Shown here: one piece after another, positions 1 to 7,580 of the stretch
Layout: each line of letters begins with the position of its first letter
Position numbering within the stretch: the stretch's first letter is position 1
Origin: Selenomonadaceae bacterium UBA2897
GTDB taxonomy: Bacteria; Bacillota; Negativicutes; Selenomonadales; Selenomonadaceae
Direction of reading: 5' to 3'
NCBI GenBank assembly: GCA_002350105.1
Contig: DEDT01000003.1
Span: 1 to 31,558 of the forward strand
DNA length: 31,558 nt
The notes under the pieces: model-generated
The model's input: the letters and a program-made list of their open reading frames with translations, nothing else
What the model was told of the DNA's origin: nothing
Databases searched by the model: none
Translations under genes and position numbers: made by a program

Positions 1-299
1 CCACGGATGATGTGGTAACGAACACCTGGCAGATCCTTGACACGACCGCCGCGGATAAGAACGACGCTGTGCTCCTGAAGATTATGACCAATGCCTGGGA
101 TGTATGCGGTAACCTCGATGCTGTTCGTCAGACGAACACGGGCAACCTTACGCAGGGCCGAGTTTGGTTTTTTCGGCGTCGAAGTGTAAACACGCGTGCA
201 AACGCCACGCTTCTGCGGGCAATTCTTCAGTGCTGGTGCTTTGGACTTCTCCTGCATGCTCTTTCTGCTCTTACGAACTAACTGATTGATAGTAGGCAT
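1..299 (-). CDS. rpsL: 30S ribosomal protein S12, 3' part outside the window
   Basis: Protein S12 of the small ribosomal subunit, part of the decoding centre. The first 99 codons are present and the gene runs off the left edge. The product begins MPTINQLVRK and carries the S12 hallmarks CPQKRGVC, TPKKPNSALRK and GGRVKDLPGVRYH. The streptomycin-related lysine in TPKKPNSALRK is the wild-type residue. The ATG at 299 has an AGGAGG-type ribosome site seven to twelve bases upstream. A second ATG at 303 is out of frame and can be ignored. The gene follows the L7Ae-like gene with a 76-base gap, the usual Firmicutes order before rpsG and fusA. Confidence 0.97.
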   Translation of the reverse strand, partial: MPTINQLVRKSRKSMQEKSKAPALKNCPQKRGVCTRVYTSTPKKPNSALRKVARVRLTNSIEVTAYIPGIGHNLQEHSVVLIRGGRVKDLPGVRYHIIR

Positions 300-375
300 A
301 CATGCACCTCCTTCCTTCATATTGAAAATTTAATTTATCAAAACCCCGATGCAAGCACCGAAGTTTCTAACGGAT

Positions 376-621
376 TCAGTGGAGGACTGCGGCGGCTGCC
401 GCGCCCACCCGGATGCCGCAGGCCTTACCGAGCGCCTGCATGCTCTCTGCCATCTCGCAGGGAACCTGCTGCTCTGCGCAAAGCTCCTTCAGCGGCATGA
501 TGATGTGCGCATCGGCATCTTCAGCCAGGAATACCAGCTCAGCCTGACCGCGTTTCACGGCCTTGCTGACCTGCTTCGCGCCGATGGCGTGCGATGCGTC
601 CTGCAGTGAAGCCAGTGTCAT
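376..621 (-). CDS. L7Ae/L30e-like ribosomal protein (YbxF/RplGB type)
   Basis: A small RNA-binding protein of the L7Ae/L30e/S12e/Gadd45 family, which in Firmicutes binds kink-turn RNA. It has 81 residues from the ATG at 621. Visible family features are SHAIGAKQVSKAVKRG near the N-terminus, VFLAEDADAHI in the middle and GKACGIRVGAAAAAVL at the end. A GTG nine bases further upstream (630) is in frame, but GGAGA abuts it directly, while the same GGAGA lies nine bases before the ATG, so the ATG is preferred. It sits immediately ahead of rpsL, as in many Firmicutes. There, however, rpoC normally precedes it; here transketolase does. It is probably co-transcribed with rpsL from the promoter at 675-703. 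Confidence 0.9.
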   Translation of the reverse strand: MTLASLQDASHAIGAKQVSKAVKRGQAELVFLAEDADAHIIMPLKELCAEQQVPCEMAESMQALGKACGIRVGAAAAAVLH

Positions 622-674
622 GGTTTTCACTCTCCTGTCTCACTAGGTTGTACCCTCAAATCAGGCACCTCTAT

Positions 675-703
675 AATATAGCACCCGCAAAAAACCATGT
701 CAA
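675..703 (-). promoter_or_regulatory. Strong sigma-70 type promoter of the str operon
   Basis: On the minus strand a perfect -35 TTGACA (698-703) is followed by a 17-base spacer and the -10 TATATT (675-680). Transcription would start near 668, about 47 bases before the ATG of the L7Ae-like gene. Together with the terminator at 797-824 this shows that the L7Ae-rpsL operon starts here and is not read through from transketolase. Confidence 0.85.
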
Positions 704-796
704 CACTTTATTTATAAAGATTCCTGTGTACACGCCATCTTGCGTATCATTCCATCATTTTACGCTTTTTGTCCGTCACTTAAGTACATCACGCAT

Positions 797-824
797 ACAA
801 AAAAGACGCGGTTACCCGCGTCTT
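797..824 (-). terminator. Intrinsic terminator after transketolase
   Basis: A nine-base-pair perfect stem AAGACGCGG/CCGCGTCTT with a four-base loop is followed on the minus strand by a run of T. It lies 55 bases past the transketolase stop codon. Confidence 0.9.
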
Positions 825-878
825 GCTATGGATTGATTCGATTGTTGGCGACAGCCGCCGAAAAAGTGCTGTCAGCGC

Positions 879-2879
879 TTATTTATTGGCCGCAATGACC
901 TTGCGCGTCACCTCAACGACATGCTCCGGCGTGAAGCCGAAGTGCTCGAAGAGCTGCGAGGCCGGACCCGAAGCGCCGAAGCCAGGCATGCAGATCACGG
1001 CGCCATCAAGGCCCGTGTACTTCTCCCAGCCAAAGCCAGAGAGTGCCTCGATGGCCACGCGTGCACGCACCTTATTGGGCAGGATGCTTTCCTTATACTC
1101 TGCGCTCTGCGCATTGAAGAGCTCCTGGCACGGCATGGAAACGACGCGCACGTCGATGCCCTCGGCCGCAAGCTTTGCCTGCGCCTCGATGGCGAGGCTG
1201 ACCTCGGAGCCCGAGGCGATGAGGATACCCTGCATCTTCGCGGGATCCTTGGCCTCGGAAACGACGTAGGCACCCTTGAGCGCATCCTTACTGGAGCCCT
1301 TGAGCTGCGGCAGGTTCTGACGCGTGAGCACGAGGGCCGTCGGCGTATCCCTGGCCGTCAGCGCGAGGTACCAGCCTGCAGCCGTCTCCAGGCCATCGGC
1401 CGGGCGGAACACGTTGAGGTTCGGCAGCGCACGCAGCATGGCAAGCTGCTCGATCGGCTCATGCGTCGGGCCATCCTCGCCCACGCCAATGCTGTCATGC
1501 GTGAGCACATAGGTCACGGGCAGATGCATGAGGGCTGCGAGGCGCATCATCGGCTTCATGTAGTCGCAGAACACGAAGAACGTACCGACGTAAACGCGCA
1601 GGCCGCCGTGCAGCGTGATGCCGTTGGCCATGGCTGCCATCGCGAGCTCGCGGATACCGAAGTGCAGGTTGCGGCCGATATAGTTGCCTTTCTTGAAGTC
1701 CGACTCGTCGTTCATGTGCGTCTTGTTCGACGGGGCGAGGTCGGCACTGCCGCCGATGAGCTGCTGCACTTTGTCCTTGATGCGGTTAATCATGACACCG
1801 GACGTGTTGCGCGTCGCCATAGGCTTGTCCTCGAACGCCCAGAAGGACTCATCGTCGAGGATAGCCTGGGCATCGACCGGGGCGTGGAATTTATCCCAGC
1901 GCGCCTTCTCCTCCGGGAACTTCGCGCAGTAATCGGCGAAGAGCTTGTTCCACTCCGCCTCAGCCTGCTCGCCTTTCTTGGCGAGTTCCTGATAATGCGT
2001 GTAGACTTCCTGCGGGATATTGAAGGATTTCTCCGGCTCCGGCCAGCCGAGGTTCTCCTTCAGTGCCTTGACATTCTCCTCGCCCAGCGGCGCACCGTGC
2101 ACGGCCGCCGTGCCCTGATTCGGGGAACCGTAGCCAATCGTCGTCTTGACCGTGATGAAGGAGGGATGCTCGTGGTCGGCCTTGGCCTCCTCGATGGCCT
2201 TGCCGATGGCGGCGAGATCCGTACCATCCTCCACCGTCAGCGTCTGGAAGCCGAACGCACGCATGCGCGCCTGCACATCCTCAGTAAAGGCGATGTCCGT
2301 GCCGCCCTCGATGGTGATTTTATTGGAATCGTAGAGAATGATGAGCTTGTCGAGGCCCAGTGTGCCGGCCAGCGAGAACGCCTCGGAGGAAATGCCCTCC
2401 ATGAGGCAGCCGTCGCCGCCCAAAGCGAACGTGTAGTGATCCACGATGGGATAGCCCGGACGGTTGAACTCCGCCGCAAGGTGTGCCTCGGCCATCGCCA
2501 TGCCGACGGCCATCGCCATGCCGGCACCCAGCGGGCCCGTCGTCGCCTCGACGCCCGTCGTGTGACCGTACTCCGGATGGCCCGGCGTCAGCGAGCCGAG
2601 CTGGCGGAACTCTCGCATATCATCCATGGTCAGGCCGTAGCCAAAGAAGTGCAGCAGCGAATACAGGAGCGTCGAACCATGGCCACCCGAAAGAATGAAG
2701 CGGTCGCGGTTCGCCCACTGCGGATTCTTCGGATTATGATGCATGTGGTTCGCCCACAGCTCATAGGCCATCGGCGCACTGCCCAGCGGCAGGCCCGGAT
2801 GACCGGATTTCGCCTTCTGGATAGCATCTGCCGCCAGTACGCGGATCGCATTGACACACGTCGTATCGATGTTGCTCAA
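879..2879 (-). CDS. tkt: Transketolase
   Basis: Thiamine-diphosphate enzyme of the pentose phosphate pathway that moves two-carbon ketol units between sugar phosphates in the cytoplasm. The 666-residue length is typical. Seen in order: KSGHPGLPLGSAPMAY near residue 25, the TPP-binding GDGCLMEGISSEA, the second domain with GGSADLAPSNKT, then GIRELAMAAMANG and HDSIGVGEDGPTHEPIEQLA, which carries the catalytic-face histidine and glutamates. The TTG at 2879 is chosen because GGGAGAG lies six bases upstream and the product starts MSNIDTTCVNAIR, as in relatives. An in-frame ATG at 2900 has no ribosome site and would add seven residues (MEEGEII), encoded by the Shine-Dalgarno region itself. It has its own promoter and terminator, so it can be a single transcription unit, although aroH lies upstream on the same strand. 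Confidence 0.96.
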   Translation of the reverse strand: MSNIDTTCVNAIRVLAADAIQKAKSGHPGLPLGSAPMAYELWANHMHHNPKNPQWANRDRFILSGGHGSTLLYSLLHFFGYGLTMDDMREFRQLGSLTPGHPEYGHTTGVEATTGPLGAGMAMAVGMAMAEAHLAAEFNRPGYPIVDHYTFALGGDGCLMEGISSEAFSLAGTLGLDKLIILYDSNKITIEGGTDIAFTEDVQARMRAFGFQTLTVEDGTDLAAIGKAIEEAKADHEHPSFITVKTTIGYGSPNQGTAAVHGAPLGEENVKALKENLGWPEPEKSFNIPQEVYTHYQELAKKGEQAEAEWNKLFADYCAKFPEEKARWDKFHAPVDAQAILDDESFWAFEDKPMATRNTSGVMINRIKDKVQQLIGGSADLAPSNKTHMNDESDFKKGNYIGRNLHFGIRELAMAAMANGITLHGGLRVYVGTFFVFCDYMKPMMRLAALMHLPVTYVLTHDSIGVGEDGPTHEPIEQLAMLRALPNLNVFRPADGLETAAGWYLALTARDTPTALVLTRQNLPQLKGSSKDALKGAYVVSEAKDPAKMQGILIASGSEVSLAIEAQAKLAAEGIDVRVVSMPCQELFNAQSAEYKESILPNKVRARVAIEALSGFGWEKYTGLDGAVICMPGFGASGPASQLFEHFGFTPEHVVEVTRKVIAANK

Positions 2880-2932
2880 AATGATCTCTCCCTCTTCCAT
2901 ACAATTGTGAGAAAATTATCCATCTAGGAATT

Positions 2933-2973
2933 ATTATAACGGACACGCGGTCCCATGTACAGGGCGGGTGTCC
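2933..2973 (-). promoter_or_regulatory. Putative transketolase promoter overlapped by an inverted repeat
   Basis: Minus-strand -10 TATAAT at 2933-2938 and -35 TGTACA at 2956-2961 are 17 bases apart. An interrupted dyad spans the -35: outer arms GGACAC (2941-2946) and GTGTCC (2968-2973), inner CCC/GGG around ATGTACA. No T-run follows, so it does not look like a terminator for aroH. An operator role is possible but unproven. Confidence 0.55.
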
Positions 2974-3015
2974 ATTTTGGTCGATAGTTACATCACATTT
3001 ACACGTGGATTACGC

Positions 3016-3384
3016 TTACTCTTGCGTGATATCCGGACGCAAGCGGGCAGCCCCATGCAGATAGACATGGTGAATCTCTTTCTGTCCCCGATTGGTCTCC
3101 ACAAGGAGCAGCACGCGCAGGCAACGAGGCAGCGCGCCCTCGATCGCACACTGCCGCGCATCGAAAAGCGGTACCGCATCAAACCCGTGGAGCTGCCGCA
3201 CCCCGGCGGTGGGAAAGGCCGCCGTCAGGTCATCGGTCATGCTGAAAATCGCTGCCCCGATGTTCTCCGTATGCAAAGCGTTGCGCTGCAAGACAACCTG
3301 TATCATCTCCCGGGCGGCCTGCCAGATATCCTCCCTGGTATTATGCTCCACCGTCGTCGCCCCGCGGATCCCGCGCATGGCCAT
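3016..3384 (-). CDS. aroH: Chorismate mutase, AroH (monofunctional) type
   Basis: Converts chorismate to prephenate on the way to phenylalanine and tyrosine. The 122-residue protein aligns without gaps to my recollection of Bacillus subtilis AroH: MAMRGIRGATTVEHNT at the start (Arg7), PRCLRV (Arg90), HHVYL (Tyr108) and LRPD (Arg116). Positions 75 and 78, Cys and Glu in B. subtilis, are Asp and Gln here (FDARQ); I recall the same D-x-x-Q pattern in AroH proteins of other phyla. ATG 3384 is preferred because the product then starts as the family does, with a G-rich ribosome site about eight bases upstream. An upstream ATG at 3420 would add 12 unrelated residues and overlap the previous gene. 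It follows the UbiB-like gene by 32 bases, so co-transcription is likely. Confidence 0.93.
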   Translation of the reverse strand: MAMRGIRGATTVEHNTREDIWQAAREMIQVVLQRNALHTENIGAAIFSMTDDLTAAFPTAGVRQLHGFDAVPLFDARQCAIEGALPRCLRVLLLVETNRGQKEIHHVYLHGAARLRPDITQE

Positions 3385-3416
3385 AAGACATCCCCCCCAA
3401 AAAATCTGTTTCTGAC

Positions 3417-5021
3417 TCACATACCGCCTTTGTGGATTTCCCAGATCAGGCGCAGGGAAAGCAAAAAAGCAAAAAGATAACCGATAAAGCCCAAAAGCGG
3501 GATCTCGAAGATCTGCGGCGTCATGCCCGTCGTGCAGACGGTACTCGAACCCAGCAGCAGCGCCGCTGTGAGCACGGCGACGATGAGCTTGTTGATCATG
3601 CGATCGAGACGTCCGAGTGTCTCCTCTGTTCCTCTGACATCGAGATTCACTTTGGTCTGCCCGCCCATCGTCATGCGCACGAGATCCGAGATCTGTTCCG
3701 GCAGCTGTGCCGTCTTGCGCGCCAGCAGTATTCCTTCCCGTTTGGCTTTTGCCAATTCCTCGCGCCAGCTGAAGTTGCGCTTGAAATCCATAGAAAGATT
3801 TTGTGCGAGAATCTCTACAAAGCTTACGTTCGGGCAGACATGCCGCATGACGGCCTCGATGGTCATCACCCCGCGACAGAACATCGAAAGCCCCTGTGGT
3901 ACGGCCAACCGGTGCACGCGCAGGATATTCATGATCTGCTGCGAAAGCACGCCCATCTGCAAGGAGTTGAAATCCAGCGTGCTGTACTGCGTCATCAGCA
4001 TATCGATGTCCTGGTAGAGTGCCGTATGATTGATCGTACCACGTGCCACACCGAGCGATAGCACGGCATCCTTCATTTCAAAGGAATCATGATGTGCCAG
4101 CGCGATGATCGCCTTGCGGATGGAGGCACGGTCACGGCTGGACAGGCGTCCTACCATGCCGAGATCGAGCCAGACGATTTTGCCGCCGCGCACGAGGATA
4201 TTTCCCGGATGCGGGTCAGCGTGGAAGACGCCGTCATCGACGATCTGCTTGACGTAGTTCTCGCCGAGATGGCGCCCGAGCAGCTCGACGTTATATCCCG
4301 CCTGCTGCAGCGCCTCCACATTATCGATGCGCACGCCATCGACGTACTCCATGACGAGGATCTGCGGCGTGCAGAGCGCGCGGTAGACCTGCGGCACTTC
4401 CACGAACTCCACGCCGCGGTTCAGATTGCCGAATTCCTCGATATGATCGGCTTCGATAAGGAAGTCCATCTCCTGCTTGGCGATGGTCCAGAGCTCGTCG
4501 AGCACCATATTGAAGTCCACGACATCCTGCGTGTGACTCACGACCCTGAGCAGGCGCGCCGCCCGCTTGAGCAGCACGATATCCTTGCTCATCACGTTGT
4601 AGATACCGGGCCGCTGCACCTTGATGACCACTTTCTCGCCCGTGGCGAGCACGGCCCGGTGCACCTGTGCGATGCTTGCTGAGCCCAGGACTTCCTCATC
4701 AATGGACTGGAAGACCTTTTTCCACGGGCGATTGTACTCCTGCTCGATGACCTCCAGAATCACGGAGAAAGGCAGCGGATTGGCCGCCGTCTGCAGCTTC
4801 GCGAGCTCCTTGCAATAGTCGATGGGTAGGAAATCGGGGCGCATGCTGAGCACCTGTCCCAGCTTGACGTAGGTCGGGCCGAGGTCTTCGAGAATCTGCC
4901 GCAGCTTCTCCGGAGTCATGCCGCGCATAACTTCGCGGTGCCTGAGAACCTGCAGCATCTCCCGCAGGCGGGAGGTCGTACCGGCCTCGTCGATACGTTT
5001 CTCAATCAACTTTGACAGCAT
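3417..5021 (-). CDS. UbiB/AarF (ABC1) family kinase-like protein
   Basis: Member of the atypical-kinase UbiB/ADCK family, associated with quinone biosynthesis or membrane lipid homeostasis. The 534 residues show the family's N-terminal signature YVKLGQVLSMRPDFLP (the KxGQ motif), the A-rich nucleotide loop GSASIAQVHRA, the nucleotide lysine in VVIKVQRPG, the catalytic HADPHPGNILV and the metal-binding VWLDLGM. The C-terminus has two predicted membrane helices (about residues 475-525). ATG 5021 is preceded by GAGG at good spacing. It follows the ABC-F gene by 30 bases and precedes aroH, so all three probably share a transcript. The substrate is not known; in this lineage menaquinone rather than ubiquinone would be the relevant quinone. 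Confidence 0.93.
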   Translation of the reverse strand: MLSKLIEKRIDEAGTTSRLREMLQVLRHREVMRGMTPEKLRQILEDLGPTYVKLGQVLSMRPDFLPIDYCKELAKLQTAANPLPFSVILEVIEQEYNRPWKKVFQSIDEEVLGSASIAQVHRAVLATGEKVVIKVQRPGIYNVMSKDIVLLKRAARLLRVVSHTQDVVDFNMVLDELWTIAKQEMDFLIEADHIEEFGNLNRGVEFVEVPQVYRALCTPQILVMEYVDGVRIDNVEALQQAGYNVELLGRHLGENYVKQIVDDGVFHADPHPGNILVRGGKIVWLDLGMVGRLSSRDRASIRKAIIALAHHDSFEMKDAVLSLGVARGTINHTALYQDIDMLMTQYSTLDFNSLQMGVLSQQIMNILRVHRLAVPQGLSMFCRGVMTIEAVMRHVCPNVSFVEILAQNLSMDFKRNFSWREELAKAKREGILLARKTAQLPEQISDLVRMTMGGQTKVNLDVRGTEETLGRLDRMINKLIVAVLTAALLLGSSTVCTTGMTPQIFEIPLLGFIGYLFAFLLSLRLIWEIHKGGM

Positions 5022-5051
5022 AGGCAGCCTCTATGAATCGTAAATTCGTCG

Positions 5052-6677
5052 TTACTTTTCCTTGCCATACTTCTGGGCCAGCTGCTGGCGCACGGTATCG
5101 TTGGCCAGGAACTCGTCGTAGGTGGAAAGGCGATCGACGACGCCGTCCGGCGTAATCGCGATGATGCGGTTCGCAATCGTCTGCACAAACTCGTGGTCGT
5201 GCGAGGTAAAGAGCAGCGTGCCCGGATAAGCGATGAGGCCGTTGTTCAGTGCCGTGATGGACTCGAGGTCGAGATGGTTCGTCGGCTCATCCAGAAGCAG
5301 CACGTTGGCCCCCGAGAGCATCATGCGCGAAAGCATGCAGCGCACACGCTCGCCGCCGGAAAGCACGCGGGCCTTTTTCTGGCTCTCCTCACCGGAGAAG
5401 AGCATACGGCCGAGGAAACCGCGCACGAAGGTCTCATCCGGATCCTTGGAATACTGGCGCAGCCAATCGACGAGGTTCATATCGCAACCATCGAAGTAAG
5501 CCGAGTTATCCGACGGCAGGTAAGCCTGCGTCGTCGTCACGCCCCACTTGAACGTACCGCTGTCCGGCTGCTCCTCGCCCATGAGGATCTTGAAGAGCAT
5601 CGTCTTGCCGAGGCTGTTCGGGCCGACGAAGGCGACCTTGTCGCCACGCTTCAGCGTGAAGCTCACATCGTGCAGCACCTCGACGCCATCGACGCTCTTG
5701 CTGATACCCTCGACGAGCAGCAGCTGGTCACCGGCTTCGCGGTCCGGCGTAAAGGCGATGTAAGGGTAGCGGCGCGAGGACGGCTGGATATCATCGAGCG
5801 TGATCTTATCGAGCATCTTCTTGCGCGCCGTGGCCTGCTTGGACTTCGCAGCATTGGCGGCGAAGCGGGCGATGAAGGTCTGCAGTTCCTTGATCTTTTC
5901 TTCTTTTTTCTTGTTCTGGTCACGTGCCATCTGCAGGGCCAGCTGGCTGGACTGATACCAGAAGTCGTAGTTGCCCGCATAGAGCTTGATGCCACCGAAG
6001 TCGACATCGCAGATATAGGTGCAGACCTGATTGAGGAAATGGCGGTCATGGGAAACCACGATGACCGTATTCTCGAAGTTCGCGAGGAAATCCTCCAGCC
6101 AGTTGATGGACTCGACATCGAGATGGTTCGTCGGCTCATCCAAAAGCAGGATATCCGGGTTGCCGAACAGCGCCTGCGCCAGCAATACGCGCACCTTCTC
6201 TTTCGGCGTGAGATCGGCCATCTGCAGCTGGTGCTGGTCGCTCGTGATGCCGAGGCCATTCAGCAGCTTCTCCGCCTCTGTCTCCGCATCCCAGCCATTC
6301 ATCTCGGCGAACTCCGCCTCGAGCTCAGCCGCACGGTTGCCGTCCTCTTCGGAGAAATCCGGCTTTGCGTAGAGCGCATCCTTTTCATCCATGATGTCCA
6401 CAAGGCGCTTGTTGCCCATCATGACCGCACGCAGCACCGTATAATCATCGAAAGCGTAGTGATCCTGCTGCAGCACGGAAATGCGCTCACCCGGCGTGAT
6501 CTCCACGACGCCGCCCGTCGGCTCCAGTTCGCCGGAAAGCAGCTTGAGAAACGTCGATTTGCCGGCACCATTCGCGCCGATGATGCCGTAGCAGTTGCCC
6601 GGCGTGAACTTCAGGTTGACATCCTTGTACAGCACGCGCTTGCCGAATTGCAGGCTCAGGTTGTTGACGGTAATCAT
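5052..6677 (-). CDS. ABC-F family ATPase, YkpA/YbiT type
   Basis: Soluble protein with two ABC ATPase domains and no membrane segments. ABC-F proteins bind the ribosome E site and act in translation rather than transport. Domain 1 has Walker A GANGAGKST (residues 34-42), the degenerate signature LTPKEKVRVLLAQAL and Walker B LLLDEPTNHLD. A charged, lysine-rich linker follows (NKKKEEKIKELQ...KQATARKKMLDKI). Domain 2 has GPNSLGKT, the canonical signature LSGGERVRCML and a second LLLDEPTNHLD. The overall match is closest to B. subtilis YkpA and E. coli YbiT, not to antibiotic-resistance ABC-F types. The 541-residue length is normal. AAAGG lies 11 bases before the ATG. Confidence 0.95.
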   Translation of the reverse strand: MITVNNLSLQFGKRVLYKDVNLKFTPGNCYGIIGANGAGKSTFLKLLSGELEPTGGVVEITPGERISVLQQDHYAFDDYTVLRAVMMGNKRLVDIMDEKDALYAKPDFSEEDGNRAAELEAEFAEMNGWDAETEAEKLLNGLGITSDQHQLQMADLTPKEKVRVLLAQALFGNPDILLLDEPTNHLDVESINWLEDFLANFENTVIVVSHDRHFLNQVCTYICDVDFGGIKLYAGNYDFWYQSSQLALQMARDQNKKKEEKIKELQTFIARFAANAAKSKQATARKKMLDKITLDDIQPSSRRYPYIAFTPDREAGDQLLLVEGISKSVDGVEVLHDVSFTLKRGDKVAFVGPNSLGKTMLFKILMGEEQPDSGTFKWGVTTTQAYLPSDNSAYFDGCDMNLVDWLRQYSKDPDETFVRGFLGRMLFSGEESQKKARVLSGGERVRCMLSRMMLSGANVLLLDEPTNHLDLESITALNNGLIAYPGTLLFTSHDHEFVQTIANRIIAITPDGVVDRLSTYDEFLANDTVRQQLAQKYGKEK

Positions 6678-6728
6678 ATCTTGTTATTGCCTTTCTCTAT
6701 CTACATTGAAACTCATGCGGTAAAGTAA

Positions 6729-7532
6729 TCACTCGCGCAGCATCGCGCGGAACATCGAGAGGATGCTCTGGCCGTAGGTGTAGCCGGGCACCGCCCAGCG
6801 GCCGTTGAGATCCTCCCATTTATTCAGCGTCGTAAGGCCGTAGCTGTCGCGCACGAGATTGTAGCGCGGGTCCACGACCGGCTCGCCCGGCTGGCGCGTC
6901 GAAGCATAGGCCAGCAGGTGCTGGATATGTGCGCGCACGCCGAGGCGCGCCGTCGCGAAGTACGCACCCTTGACCGTGGCACTCGTCGTGCCGAGGCCGC
7001 AGTAGTTGTTCTGGTCCGGCGTCACCGTGCCGCCATAGCGGAAGAAGCCCGTCTCCTTGCAAGCCTGGGCGAAAGCGACATCCGGGCGGATGCCCTCGCG
7101 CGCGCCTTCCTCATAATAGTAGGATACAAGCTCCTGCGGCGTTACCGTAATATCCGGCGTCGGATTGGCCGAGAGCAGATACTTGACGCACTGCTCCTGG
7201 CTCGCGAGCGCCGTGCCGAGGATCGCGTCGTCATAGGCCGAGACCGTAGCGGGGACCTGTACGTAGTTGCCCTGCGTCACCGGTGCCGGCTGCAGACTGC
7301 TCTCCAGACGCTGCTGCATATCCTCACTGCCCTGGTGCGCCAGCGGATAGCGCGGGACGGGTCGCGTCTTGCCCGTATGCAGGTTATCCGTAATCTCCGT
7401 CTCCTGCACCGTCGTCCCCGACGTGACATGATGGCGGCGAGCTTCACCAGCAGCGGGAAAAGCCACCGTCACGGCAAAGGCACCGAGTAATGTACAGGCA
7501 ACCAAAACTTTTTGCGCATGCTTCAATTTCAC
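6729..7532 (-). CDS. Secreted glucosaminidase (GH73-like peptidoglycan hydrolase)
   Basis: Predicted exported N-acetylglucosaminidase of the LytD/FlgJ type that cleaves the glycan strand of peptidoglycan. Of its 267 residues, the first ~30 form a signal peptide (MKLKHAQKVLVACTLLGAFA, cleavage near AGEA). A low-complexity linker reaches residue ~130, followed by the catalytic domain: YYYEEGAREGIRPDVAFAQA, KETGFFRYGG with the probable catalytic Glu, NNYCGLGTT, GVRAHIQHLLAYA and WAVPGYTYGQ. Translation starts at GTG 7532, with AAGGAG about ten bases upstream. It is 48 bases downstream of the permease gene and 51 upstream of the ABC-F gene on the same strand. Confidence 0.88.
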   Translation of the reverse strand: MKLKHAQKVLVACTLLGAFAVTVAFPAAGEARRHHVTSGTTVQETEITDNLHTGKTRPVPRYPLAHQGSEDMQQRLESSLQPAPVTQGNYVQVPATVSAYDDAILGTALASQEQCVKYLLSANPTPDITVTPQELVSYYYEEGAREGIRPDVAFAQACKETGFFRYGGTVTPDQNNYCGLGTTSATVKGAYFATARLGVRAHIQHLLAYASTRQPGEPVVDPRYNLVRDSYGLTTLNKWEDLNGRWAVPGYTYGQSILSMFRAMLRE

Positions 7533-7580
7533 GAACCGAACACTCCTTGTATATACGAATACGATTTTGCCGTCTCAAAA

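Noticed and set aside
12..281. Long open frame on the plus strand over rpsL
   Set aside because: It is the antisense shadow of rpsL, which is conserved throughout the minus strand.
921..2927. 668-codon open frame opposite transketolase
   Set aside because: Antisense to a fully conserved tkt; arginine- and histidine-rich product with no recognisable domain and no ribosome site. Long antisense frames are expected in GC-rich genes.
5052..6677. ABC-F protein as an antibiotic-resistance determinant
   Set aside because: The sequence follows YkpA/YbiT closely, a housekeeping branch, and lies among core genes.
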